Assembly (NCBI RefSeq): GCF_024171485.1
Contig: NZ_JALJZX010000001.1
Coordinates: forward strand, 310,001 to 374,000
Reading direction: 5' to 3'
DNA length: 64,000 nucleotides
Source of the DNA: Chryseobacterium sp. HSC-36S06
Lineage (GTDB): Bacteria > Bacteroidota > Bacteroidia > Flavobacteriales > Weeksellaceae
A model generated the notes under the pieces. The model saw only the letters and a program-made list of their open reading frames with translations. It did no database searches and had not been told where the DNA came from. Numbering within the stretch: position 1 is the stretch's first letter; each line of letters starts with the position of its first letter. The position numbers and the translations under genes are program-made. Of the stretch, positions 1-8,771 are shown in pieces.

Positions 1-1365
1 GCTGTGGAAAATTCGCTGTATGTAGCGGTGAAGGGAACGGTTTCCGACGGACATTCTTTTATTAATGCTACCATCGAAAAAGGTGCGAAAGCAATTGTTT
101 GCGAAGTTCTTCCTGAAAACAGCAATGCAGATATCACTTATATTCAGGTGAAAGATGCCTCAAAAACCTTGGGCCAGTTGGCTTCAAACTTTTACGGAAA
201 TCCTTCAGAAAAACTTAATTTAATAGGAATTACAGGCACGAACGGAAAAACTTCGGTGACTACCCTTTTATTTGATATTTTTAAAAATTTAGGATTTAAA
301 TCTGCTTTAATTTCGACGGTGGAATACAGGATTGCGGATGAAATTATTCCGTCAACTCACACAACGCCGGATATTGTACGCTTAAATCAAATGCTGGCTA
401 AAGCAGTTGAAATGGGTTGCGAATATGCTTTTATGGAAGTTTCTTCGCACGGAATCCACCAGAACAGAACGGAAGGCCTGACTTTCAAAATCGCAGGATT
501 TACCAATATCACTCATGATCATTTAGATTATCATAAAACCTTCAGTGACTACATCAAAACCAAAAAAAGGTTTTTTGATGCACTGAATCCGGAAGCAATT
601 GCCATCACGAATATTGATGACAAAAACGGAACTGTGATGCTGCAGAATACCAAAGCAACACAGAAAACCTACGCGCTGAAAACCATGGCAGATTACCACG
701 GCAGAATTCTGGAAGCAGACTTCAACGGGATGTTACTGAATTTTGGCGGCAAAGAATTCTGGATCACTTTAACAGGGAAATTCAATGTATACAACCTGCT
801 TTTGGCTTATGCTGTGGCTATCGAAAGCGGTTTTCATGAAGAAGATGTACTGAAAGCGATGTCGCAACTGAAAAGAGTAAAAGGAAGATTTGAAACGTTG
901 AAATCCGACAGCGGAATCTTCTTTGTCATCGATTATGCGCATACGCCAGACGCGCTTGAAAACATTTTAGATTCTATCAACGATATCCGTACAAAAAACG
1001 AAAGACTGATTACGATTTTCGGTTGCGGGGGTGACCGGGATCAGGCAAAACGTCCGGAAATGGGGAAAATTGCAACCAGAAAATCTACTTTGGCAATCAT
1101 TACGAGCGACAATCCCCGAAGTGAAGATCCGGCAGCCATCATCAAAGAAATTGAAGCCGGCGTAGAACCCCAGAACTTCAGCAAATACACCTCAATTCCT
1201 GACCGGAAAGAGGCAATGAAAATGGCAATTAAATTCGCGGAACCCAAAGATATTATCCTCGTTGCCGGAAAAGGACACGAAGATTATCAGGAAATTAATG
1301 GCGTAAAACACCATTTTGATGATAAAGAAACCATTGTGGAATTAGCAAAACTGATGTCGAAATAA
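1..1365 (+). CDS. murE: UDP-N-acetylmuramoyl-tripeptide synthetase MurE (5' end outside window)
   Basis: MurE ligates the third stem-peptide residue to UDP-MurNAc-L-Ala-D-Glu in the cytoplasm, using ATP. The frame is open at base 1 and the first readable residues (ENSLYVAVKG, DGHSFI) already match the N-terminal domain of the Mur ligase family. The gene is therefore cut by the window edge, and about 30 residues should be missing. Counting from codon 4, the P-loop GTNGKTS lies at about residues 78-84. A DNPRSEDP segment at about 369 carries the DNPR signature known to select meso-diaminopimelate over lysine, so a DAP-type peptidoglycan is inferred. It is the first visible gene of the dcw cluster, with mraY 39 bp downstream. 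No promoter can be seen because the upstream region is absent. Confidence 0.95.
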   Translation, partial: AVENSLYVAVKGTVSDGHSFINATIEKGAKAIVCEVLPENSNADITYIQVKDASKTLGQLASNFYGNPSEKLNLIGITGTNGKTSVTTLLFDIFKNLGFKSALISTVEYRIADEIIPSTHTTPDIVRLNQMLAKAVEMGCEYAFMEVSSHGIHQNRTEGLTFKIAGFTNITHDHLDYHKTFSDYIKTKKRFFDALNPEAIAITNIDDKNGTVMLQNTKATQKTYALKTMADYHGRILEADFNGMLLNFGGKEFWITLTGKFNVYNLLLAYAVAIESGFHEEDVLKAMSQLKRVKGRFETLKSDSGIFFVIDYAHTPDALENILDSINDIRTKNERLITIFGCGGDRDQAKRPEMGKIATRKSTLAIITSDNPRSEDPAAIIKEIEAGVEPQNFSKYTSIPDRKEAMKMAIKFAEPKDIILVAGKGHEDYQEINGVKHHFDDKETIVELAKLMSK

Positions 1366-1404
1366 TTTTCGAGAACCTCAAATATTAACCGAAAACCAAA
1401 GAAA

Positions 1405-2646
1405 ATGTTATACTATCTCTACGAATATTTCACCAGCATCGGGATACACGTTCCGGGACTTGGCATGTTCAGATTTATCTCTTTCCGTGCAGGCATGGCC
1501 GTGTTGCTTTCTCTGATTATCGCTTTGGTTTACGGAAAAAAAATCATCAATTACCTCCGAAAAAAACAAATGGGTGAGCAGGTTCGTGATTTGGGCTTAG
1601 AAGGTCAGAAGCAAAAAGAAGGAACGCCTACAATGGGTGGTTTAATCATCATTCTTGCGACATTGATCCCCGTTTTACTTTTCACCAGAATTCTGAACAT
1701 TTACATCATTTTACTCATCATTTCAGTAGTTTGGATGGGCGCCATCGGTTTTATTGATGATTATTTAAAGAAGATTAAAAAAAATAAAGACGGCTTAAGC
1801 GGAAAGTTCAAAGTTATCGGACAGGTTGGTTTGGGACTGATCGTTGGAGTTCTCATGTATTTTCATCCTGATGTTACGGTGAAACGAAAATATGCAGACG
1901 CAAAGGAGATCAACAGAAATAACATCGAGAAAAACTTTATGCCGACTGAGAAAGCTACCGTTTCCACCGTACCTTTCGTTAAAAATAATGAATTTGACTA
2001 CAGCGGAATCCTGTTCTGGATGAGCCCCGAAGAAGCACACGAGTGGTCTTGGATTGTATTCATCCCAATGGTAATTTTCATCGTAACAGCGGTGTCAAAT
2101 GGCGCCAATATTGCCGATGGGATTGATGGTCTTGCGGCGGGAACCAGCGTCGTCATTCTGCTTACACTGGCGTTCTTCGCTTACATTTCCGGGAACATCA
2201 TTTTTGCAGATTACCTCAACATCATGTTCCTCCCGAATATGGGTGAAACTACCATCTTTGCACTCGCCCTCGTGGGTGCGGTAATCGGATTTTTCTGGTA
2301 CAATACTTACCCGGCTCAGGTTTTCATGGGCGATACCGGAAGTTTAATGTTGGGCGGCGTGATCGCGGTTTTAGCGATTATTTTGAGGAAAGAACTCATG
2401 ATTCCTGTCCTTTGCGGGATTTTCCTGATTGAGAATATCTCTGTAATGCTTCAGGTCGGAGTTTTCAAATACAGAAAAAGAAAATACGGGCTGGAATATG
2501 CCCAGAACAACAGACTTTTCAAAATGTCGCCTCTTCATCATCATTATCAGAAAGAAGGTTATCACGAGAGTAAAATTGTGAACCGGATGATTATTATGGG
2601 GGTTTTATTTGCGATCATCTGTTTAATTACTTTAAAAGTGAGATAG
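1405..2646 (+). CDS. mraY: phospho-N-acetylmuramoyl-pentapeptide-transferase MraY
   Basis: MraY transfers phospho-MurNAc-pentapeptide to undecaprenyl phosphate at the inner face of the cytoplasmic membrane, making lipid I. The 413-residue protein has about ten hydrophobic segments. It carries the DD pair at 118-119 (FIDDYLK), the substrate loop [11 protein letters not shown] from 232 with acidic residues 238 and 241, and the HHH motif at 378-380, all hallmarks of the family. It is about 50 residues longer than typical proteobacterial MraY because of a polar insertion at roughly 150-215. Such an insertion is, from memory, usual in Bacteroidota. The start is ATG at 1405. It sits between murE and murD and is probably co-transcribed with them. 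Confidence 0.96.
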   Translation: MLYYLYEYFTSIGIHVPGLGMFRFISFRAGMAVLLSLIIALVYGKKIINYLRKKQMGEQVRDLGLEGQKQKEGTPTMGGLIIILATLIPVLLFTRILNIYIILLIISVVWMGAIGFIDDYLKKIKKNKDGLSGKFKVIGQVGLGLIVGVLMYFHPDVTVKRKYADAKEINRNNIEKNFMPTEKATVSTVPFVKNNEFDYSGILFWMSPEEAHEWSWIVFIPMVIFIVTAVSNGANIADGIDGLAAGTSVVILLTLAFFAYISGNIIFADYLNIMFLPNMGETTIFALALVGAVIGFFWYNTYPAQVFMGDTGSLMLGGVIAVLAIILRKELMIPVLCGIFLIENISVMLQVGVFKYRKRKYGLEYAQNNRLFKMSPLHHHYQKEGYHESKIVNRMIIMGVLFAIICLITLKVR

Positions 2647-2679
2647 CGGCAGGCAAGGCTTGTCATTAAAAACATAAAA

Positions 2680-4005
2680 ATGAAAATAGTTGTTTTAGGA
2701 GGCGGAGAAAGCGGCTTCGGCGCGGCACACCTGGCAAAGAAAAAAGGCCTGGAGGTTTTCCTGTCGGACAAAGGTCTGATTAAGGATGACTACAAAAAGC
2801 TACTGATCGACGCCGGAATTGAGTTTGAGGAAGGAAAACATGATGAAGAAAGAATTCTCGCTGCAGACTGGATTATTAAATCCCCCGGCATTCCTAAGAA
2901 AGCTGAGATTATTTCAAAAATCAACAAAAAGGGAATCCGGCTTTCATCTGAAATTGAATTTGCTTCTGAATTTACCGATGCCAAAATCATCGCAATTACC
3001 GGAAGCAATGGTAAAACTACAACAACATCGCTGATTTACCATATTCTGAAAAACGATGATCTTAAAGTTGGTCTAGGCGGAAACATCGGCAAAAGTTTCG
3101 CAAAACAGGTTGCAGACGAGAATTTTGATTATTATGTTCTGGAAGTTAGCTCCTTTCAGTTAGATGATATTCAGAATTTCCGACCTTACATTTCTCTGTT
3201 GTTGAATTTGAGTCGGGATCATCTCGATCAGTACAATTACAATTACGAAGAATATGCGCTGGCAAAATTCAGGATTGCAGAAAATCAGGAGAATGATAAT
3301 TTTTTCATCTACAACAAAGATGACGAAATGAGCATGAATCTTCTCGAAAAACTCGAAATCAAAGCCAAGATGATTCCTTTTTCCCTGAAAGAAAACCTGA
3401 AAGAAGGAGGTTATCTTAGTGAAGATAAAATGACAATAAAACTGGATGGAAATTTTTCCATTAAAATTGATGAATTAGCCTTGGTAGGAAACCACAATGT
3501 TGCTAACAGTTTAGCTGCTTCAATAGCAGGTAAAATACTGAAAATCAGCAACGAAAGCATCCGGAATTCATTAATGACCTTTCAGGCTGTAGAACACCGT
3601 TTGGAACAGGTCGCAGAATTTGATGGCGTAAAATTTATTAATGACAGCAAAGCCACCAACGTGAACGCTACATATTATGCCCTGGAAAGCATGAAGCAGC
3701 CGACTGTATGGATTGTAGGCGGAGTTGATAAAGGCAACGATTACACCGAAATCGAAGCCCTTGTAAAAAGAAAAGTAAAAGCAATTGTGTGTTTGGGAAT
3801 CGACAACCAGAAAATCATCGATTTCTTTAAAGATAAAAAGGAACTTATTTACAGCACCTCGAGCATGGAAGAAGCGGTAAAAATATCGAAATCGCTCGCA
3901 AAAAACGGTGATACGGTGTTGCTTTCACCGTGCTGCGCAAGTTTCGATCTGTTCGAAAATTATGAAGACCGAGGCAATAAATTTAAAGGAGAAGTTTTAA
4001 AATAA
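2680..4005 (+). CDS. murD: UDP-N-acetylmuramoyl-L-alanine--D-glutamate ligase MurD
   Basis: MurD adds D-glutamate to UDP-MurNAc-L-Ala in the cytoplasm, one step before MurE. The 441-residue length is normal for the family. The N-terminal Rossmann-like part starts VVLGGGESGFGAA. The ATP loop GSNGKTT is at 108-114, the central ligase segment includes NLSRDHLDQY, and the C-terminal domain contains EHRLE and NDSKATN, the Mur ligase residues that contact the nucleotide and UDP-MurNAc. The ATG at 2680 follows mraY by 33 bp with no terminator between, so both are likely on one transcript. Nothing in the sequence is unusual. Confidence 0.96.
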   Translation: MKIVVLGGGESGFGAAHLAKKKGLEVFLSDKGLIKDDYKKLLIDAGIEFEEGKHDEERILAADWIIKSPGIPKKAEIISKINKKGIRLSSEIEFASEFTDAKIIAITGSNGKTTTTSLIYHILKNDDLKVGLGGNIGKSFAKQVADENFDYYVLEVSSFQLDDIQNFRPYISLLLNLSRDHLDQYNYNYEEYALAKFRIAENQENDNFFIYNKDDEMSMNLLEKLEIKAKMIPFSLKENLKEGGYLSEDKMTIKLDGNFSIKIDELALVGNHNVANSLAASIAGKILKISNESIRNSLMTFQAVEHRLEQVAEFDGVKFINDSKATNVNATYYALESMKQPTVWIVGGVDKGNDYTEIEALVKRKVKAIVCLGIDNQKIIDFFKDKKELIYSTSSMEEAVKISKSLAKNGDTVLLSPCCASFDLFENYEDRGNKFKGEVLK

Positions 4006-4027
4006 TACCCATAAACTGGGACGCAAA

Positions 4028-5257
4028 ATGCAGGAAACAGAAAACAAATTCGAATTATTAAAAGGAGACAAAGTCCTTTGGAGCGTAATCTTACTGATTT
4101 CGTTCTTTTCGGTGTTCCCTGTTTATTCTGCAAGTTCGAATCTGGAGTATATCGTAAACAGCGGTACCACCACCTCACACTTAATCAAACACACCTTTTT
4201 TGTAGTATTGGGGTTAGCGATCATGCGTTTCGTTGGGGTTGTAAAATACGAATATATCGGAAAACTCAGCAGTATTCTGTTGGCATTTATGGTTCTCTTG
4301 CTGGGCTTAACAATGTTTGCTGGGCAAACCATAGACGGCGCATCCGCGTCTCGTTGGTTAAAGATTCCTGGTACACCAATTTCATTCCAGCCCTCATCGT
4401 TCGCTTACCTTTTGCTCATCATTTATTTGTGCAGATATTTAACCAAAAAGATTAAAAGGGAGCGCCATACCTGGGAAAACATTCTCTTCATTTTCGGGCC
4501 GGTTCTCCTCGTGTTTGGTCTGGTAGCAAAGGATAACGGATCTACAGCATTAATGATTTTAATTGTTTCGCTAGCGGTTATGCTTATTGGTCAACTGAGT
4601 AAAAAATACATTTTTGGCTTCGTAGGAATCTCTTCCTTAGCAATTGGGATCTTTATATTCCTTGCGCTGAAAACCGATATGATCGAAAACAACCGTGTGC
4701 ACACCTGGATGAGCCGCGTGGAAGTTTTCATGGATTCTAAGCAGCAGAACCAGATCGAAAATGAAATTGACAAGGCTAAAAATTATCAGGTCATGCAGGC
4801 AAAAGCAGCCATCGTTCACGGTGGAATTGCAGGGATGGGACCTGGTAAAAGCGCTTTAAAACAAATGCTTCCACAGTCAGCGTCTGATTTTATCTTCGCA
4901 ATTATTGTGGAAGAATACGGGTTTGTGGGTGCTTTGGCCTTAATATCACTTTATTTGATTATGATCATCAGAATCGTGATGATCGCAAGTAAAATGCCGG
5001 CATTTTTCGGAAGTTTACTTGTGCTGAGTCTCGGAATTATGATCTTCGTACAGCTTTCAGTGAATATTGCCGTGGCGGTAAATCTTATTCCGGTTACAGG
5101 ACAGCCTTTACCATTAATCAGTTACGGTGGAACATCGATGCTCGTTACTTACATACAGCTGGGAATTATCCTCAATGTAAGTTCAAGAATTCAGGTTTAT
5201 GATGAAGAAGGAATGGGCAAAAAACAGGATCTCGAAGAAATAAATGATATCGCATAA
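4028..5257 (+). CDS. ftsW: FtsW-type SEDS peptidoglycan glycosyltransferase
   Basis: SEDS proteins polymerise lipid II into glycan strands; FtsW does so at the division septum with a class B penicillin-binding protein. The 409-residue protein has about ten hydrophobic helices and the SEDS C-terminal signature PVTGQPLPLISYGGTS. A large extracytoplasmic loop after MIENNRVHTW corresponds to the catalytic loop region of the family. Position between murD and murG in the dcw cluster argues for FtsW rather than the elongation paralogue RodA. The stretch around residues 230-250 (QQNQIENEIDKAKNYQ) is a charged insertion within the long loop. The start is ATG at 4028, 22 bp after murD. Confidence 0.94.
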   Translation: MQETENKFELLKGDKVLWSVILLISFFSVFPVYSASSNLEYIVNSGTTTSHLIKHTFFVVLGLAIMRFVGVVKYEYIGKLSSILLAFMVLLLGLTMFAGQTIDGASASRWLKIPGTPISFQPSSFAYLLLIIYLCRYLTKKIKRERHTWENILFIFGPVLLVFGLVAKDNGSTALMILIVSLAVMLIGQLSKKYIFGFVGISSLAIGIFIFLALKTDMIENNRVHTWMSRVEVFMDSKQQNQIENEIDKAKNYQVMQAKAAIVHGGIAGMGPGKSALKQMLPQSASDFIFAIIVEEYGFVGALALISLYLIMIIRIVMIASKMPAFFGSLLVLSLGIMIFVQLSVNIAVAVNLIPVTGQPLPLISYGGTSMLVTYIQLGIILNVSSRIQVYDEEGMGKKQDLEEINDIA

Positions 5258-5274
5258 AGTGCGGTTTTTAGAAT

Positions 5275-6387
5275 ATGAACAAGAAGATAAAAGTTTTAAT
5301 GAGCGGCGGCGGAACAGGTGGACACATCTTCCCGGCTATCGCTGTTGCCGACGAAATTAAAAAAAGATTTCCGGAGGCTGAATTTTTGTTCATCGGAGCC
5401 AACGGCAAAATGGAAATGGAAAAAGTTCCGCAGGCGGGCTATAAAATCATAGGTTTAAACATCGCAGGATTCGACCGGGGGAACCTTCTGAAAAATGTCG
5501 GTTTGCCTTTCAAAGTTGTTTCAAGCCTCGCAAAAGCAAGAAAAGCAATAAAAGATTTTAAACCCGATTTCGCTGTAGGAACTGGCGGTTTTGCCAGCGG
5601 TCCCGCATTATTTATGGCTTCGGCGCTTGGCGTACCGATTTTTGTTCAGGAACAGAATTCCCTTCCGGGTAAAACCAACATGTTTCTGGCCAAGCGTGCT
5701 AAAGCAGTTTTTACGGCATATCCGGATATGAAAAAGTTTTTCGCAGGAACGACGACTCATTTTATGGGTAATCCAATCCGCAAAAGCATCATTACCGATT
5801 TATTCGAAGGCGATGCAGCGAAAGAAAAACTGGGCTTAGATCAAAATAAATTAACAATACTTTCAGTGGGCGGATCATTAGGCTCACGAACGCTGAACAA
5901 TGCCTGGAAAGAACATTTGGATGAAATTTCAGCAAAAGACTACCAACTCATCTGGCAAACCGGCAAAACCGATTATCAAAGTATTATAGCTGAAACAGAA
6001 GCGACACAACACAGAAATATTCACATTTCAGAGTTTATCCAAAGTATGGAATTGGGATATTCTGCAGCTGATGTAATCGTTTCCAGAGCGGGCGCTATTG
6101 CCATCTCGGAACTGGCGGTGGCAAAAAAACCTGTTCTTTTGGTTCCGTTTCCTTTTGCTGCTGAAGATCATCAAACCAAAAATGCATTAACTCTTGTAGA
6201 TAAAAATGCCGCCAGAATGGTAAAAGACACAGAGATGAAAGAGAAATTCTGGCCCACTCTGATGGAAATCTGTGAAAGCGAAAACCTGAGAAAAGAAATG
6301 TCTGCAAACCTTGATTTCTTTGCGAAACCCAATGCAGCACAGGAAATTGTAACTGAAATATTAAACACCTTAAATATCAAATCCTAA
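5275..6387 (+). CDS. murG: UDP-N-acetylglucosamine--undecaprenyl-PP-MurNAc-pentapeptide GlcNAc transferase MurG
   Basis: MurG adds GlcNAc to lipid I to give lipid II on the cytoplasmic membrane face. The 370-residue protein has the two-domain GT28 layout. The glycine-rich loop GGTGGH is at 12-17, the second loop is GTGGFASGPAL, the donor-binding C-terminal half begins with SVGGSLGSRTLNNAW, and the segment SRAGAIAISELAV with the family's conserved glutamate follows. Length is normal. It starts at ATG 5275, 17 bp after ftsW, and murC follows after 7 bp, so translational coupling with murC is likely. Confidence 0.96.
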   Translation: MNKKIKVLMSGGGTGGHIFPAIAVADEIKKRFPEAEFLFIGANGKMEMEKVPQAGYKIIGLNIAGFDRGNLLKNVGLPFKVVSSLAKARKAIKDFKPDFAVGTGGFASGPALFMASALGVPIFVQEQNSLPGKTNMFLAKRAKAVFTAYPDMKKFFAGTTTHFMGNPIRKSIITDLFEGDAAKEKLGLDQNKLTILSVGGSLGSRTLNNAWKEHLDEISAKDYQLIWQTGKTDYQSIIAETEATQHRNIHISEFIQSMELGYSAADVIVSRAGAIAISELAVAKKPVLLVPFPFAAEDHQTKNALTLVDKNAARMVKDTEMKEKFWPTLMEICESENLRKEMSANLDFFAKPNAAQEIVTEILNTLNIKS

Positions 6388-6394
6388 GCGACAG

Positions 6395-7753
6395 ATGAAA
6401 GCTTTATCAACATACCAGAACTTCTACTTTGTAGGCATCGGCGGCATCGGAATGAGCGCTTTGGCTCGTTACTTCAACGCTTCCGGAAAAAAAGTGATGG
6501 GTTACGATAAAACCGGAACAAAGATTACGGCAGCTTTGATTTCAGAAGGAATTGATATTACTTTTGAAGATTTAATTTCTGAAAGAATTCAGCAGTTAGA
6601 TCCTGAAAACACACTCGTAATTTTCACGCCGGCCATCAAAAAACTTGAGATCCTTAACCATTTCAACAGTCTTGGTTTCACTGTCCTGAAAAGAGCGAAA
6701 GTGCTTGGTTTAATTACCGAAAACACCGCTTGTATCGCAGTAGCGGGCACGCATGGAAAAACAACAACTTCTTCGTTGGTGGCACATCTGTGCAAAGAAG
6801 CAGATCTTTCGTTTTCAGCTTTTTTGGGTGGAATAGCAGAGAATTTCAAATCGAATTTCCTTTACAACGGAAACGACATTTCGGTTGTTGAGGCTGATGA
6901 ATACGACAGAAGTTTCCTGAACCTTTCCCCGGATTGGGCGGTGATAACTTCTACCGATGCCGATCATCTTGATATTTATGGTGATAAAGCAACGATTGAA
7001 CAGGGTTTCAGGGATTTCGCAGATTTGGTTCCCTCCGAAAACCAGCTCTTTGTAAGAAAAGGAATTAATATCGGCAGAAACGCAAAAACCTATGCTGTAA
7101 ACGAGGAAGCAGATTATTATTCAGACAATATCCGCGAAATCGGCGATAAAATTTATTTCGATTTTCATACACCAAGTGAGGAGATTGATGATTTCGAATG
7201 GGAAATTCCGGGAATTCACAATGTGGAGAATGCTACGGTTGCCATTGCGATCCTTCACAATTTAGGCGTGGATTTCGAAACCTTAAAACGCGGAATTGCC
7301 AACTTTAAAGGAATTAAAAGAAGATATACCAAACACCGTTTCGAAAACGGAAAAATTTACATTGATGATTACGCGCACCATCCAACAGAACTGAATGCCG
7401 TGATTGGTTCCATTAAAACTTTTTATCCTGGTAAAAAACTGTTGGTGGTTTTTCAGCCGCACCTTTTCAGCAGAACACGCGATTTTGCCGATGGTTTTGC
7501 CGAAAGTTTAGATAAAGCTGATGAACTCATTCTTCTCGATATTTATCCGGCGCGGGAATTACAGGAAAATTTTGAAGGCGTGACCTCCACCTGGCTTGCA
7601 GGAAAATTAAAATTAGAAAACAGTGAAGTTTCCACCTTAGATGAAGCTTTTAACAGAATTAAAGAAAAGGATTTCGAAGTATTATTAACGGTTGGCGCCG
7701 GAAATATCGACACTTTATACGACGGAATTGTAGAATGGCTTTCGGGCAGATAA
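6395..7753 (+). CDS. murC: UDP-N-acetylmuramate--L-alanine ligase MurC
   Basis: MurC adds L-alanine to UDP-MurNAc, the first amino acid of the peptidoglycan stem, in the cytoplasm. The N-terminal UDP-binding motif GIGGIGMSALA lies at 14-24 and the ATP loop GTHGKTTTSS begins at 118. The central segment VVEADEYDRSF and the C-terminal YAHHPTEL motif are diagnostic of MurC rather than MurD or MurE. The length of 452 residues is normal. It is in the usual Bacteroidota position between murG and ftsQ. No ddl or murB gene lies here, so those steps must be encoded elsewhere in the genome. Confidence 0.96.
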   Translation: MKALSTYQNFYFVGIGGIGMSALARYFNASGKKVMGYDKTGTKITAALISEGIDITFEDLISERIQQLDPENTLVIFTPAIKKLEILNHFNSLGFTVLKRAKVLGLITENTACIAVAGTHGKTTTSSLVAHLCKEADLSFSAFLGGIAENFKSNFLYNGNDISVVEADEYDRSFLNLSPDWAVITSTDADHLDIYGDKATIEQGFRDFADLVPSENQLFVRKGINIGRNAKTYAVNEEADYYSDNIREIGDKIYFDFHTPSEEIDDFEWEIPGIHNVENATVAIAILHNLGVDFETLKRGIANFKGIKRRYTKHRFENGKIYIDDYAHHPTELNAVIGSIKTFYPGKKLLVVFQPHLFSRTRDFADGFAESLDKADELILLDIYPARELQENFEGVTSTWLAGKLKLENSEVSTLDEAFNRIKEKDFEVLLTVGAGNIDTLYDGIVEWLSGR

Positions 7754-7776
7754 TTAATGCGGAGTTTTAAATAGCA

Positions 7777-8751
7777 ATGAAAAACAAATTCAGAATATTA
7801 AAAATATTAATAACAGTAATCATTTTTGGATTTCTGCTGAGTTTTTCGTTGAAAAGATTCAATAATAAACCCATGGAAAAAGTGTCGGTGCAGCTTACAC
7901 AAACCAAGCATCCGGTTTATTTTATTGATGAGAAAGACATCAGGCAAATCGTAAAAAAATCTAATCCTGGAAAAAGAATTGGCGATATCAATATCCCGGA
8001 TTTAGAGAAAAAAATCAATCTTCTTCCGGCAGTTGACAGCGCAAATGTGTACCTCAATTTAAATGGAAATCTGAATCTGGATATCAAACAGAGAGTTCCG
8101 GCATTCCGGCTCAACAAGAACGGACGCGATTTTTATGTGGACGAAAAAGGCACCGAATTCCCGATTTCTAAAAATTATTCCTTCCCATGCATGCTGGTGA
8201 CAGGAAATGTTGACAAATCTGAATATGTAAAGCTGGCAGAACTTGTCGATAAAATTGACCGTGATGAATTCAGTAAAAAATACTTCATCGGAATTACAAA
8301 AGAAAACGGCGGCTATAATTTATTGACCAGCCAGGGAAATTATAAGGTTGAAATCGGAGATTTAGATAAGATAAACCTGAAGGTGAAAGGTTTTAAGACT
8401 TTTGTTGAAAAGCATCTGGTTTATCAGGAACCTGACAAATACAGCAAAATATCGGTGAAATACGACAATCAGATCGTCACGACACTGAATCCTTATTTCA
8501 AAGAAAACGACAGTTTAATCAATATAGGAAGTAAAGAACTGGCAAAAGCTCCTACAGCAGCAAATATTGCTAAAAAGGAAGCAGCTAAACCAGTTGCAAA
8601 ACCGGAAACCAAGCCCAGAGAGAAACCTAAGGTCGCCGTTTCCAAACCAAAAGCAGAAGTAAAAACTGCTGTAAAAAAAGAAAACCCGAAGCCAAAAACT
8701 TCAACCCCCAAACCGGCAGCAAAGCCGAAAGCAAAAGTTAAAATAGAGTAA
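7777..8751 (+). CDS. ftsQ: FtsQ-like cell division protein with a basic low-complexity tail
   Basis: FtsQ links cytoplasmic and periplasmic division proteins. The 324-residue product has a short basic N-terminus, one membrane helix at about 8-25, and a periplasmic POTRA-like domain (about 40-110), then a beta-rich region to about 250. Residues 255-324 are almost only K, P, A, E, T and V (repeats such as KPVAKPETKP), an extension that bacterial FtsQ does not normally carry. Sequence identity to known FtsQ is low, so the call rests on topology and on its place directly before ftsA and ftsZ. It starts at ATG 7777, 23 bp after murC and 20 bp before ftsA. Confidence 0.85.
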   Translation: MKNKFRILKILITVIIFGFLLSFSLKRFNNKPMEKVSVQLTQTKHPVYFIDEKDIRQIVKKSNPGKRIGDINIPDLEKKINLLPAVDSANVYLNLNGNLNLDIKQRVPAFRLNKNGRDFYVDEKGTEFPISKNYSFPCMLVTGNVDKSEYVKLAELVDKIDRDEFSKKYFIGITKENGGYNLLTSQGNYKVEIGDLDKINLKVKGFKTFVEKHLVYQEPDKYSKISVKYDNQIVTTLNPYFKENDSLINIGSKELAKAPTAANIAKKEAAKPVAKPETKPREKPKVAVSKPKAEVKTAVKKENPKPKTSTPKPAAKPKAKVKIE

Positions 8752-8771
8752 AAAATCAAATCGACATATAA

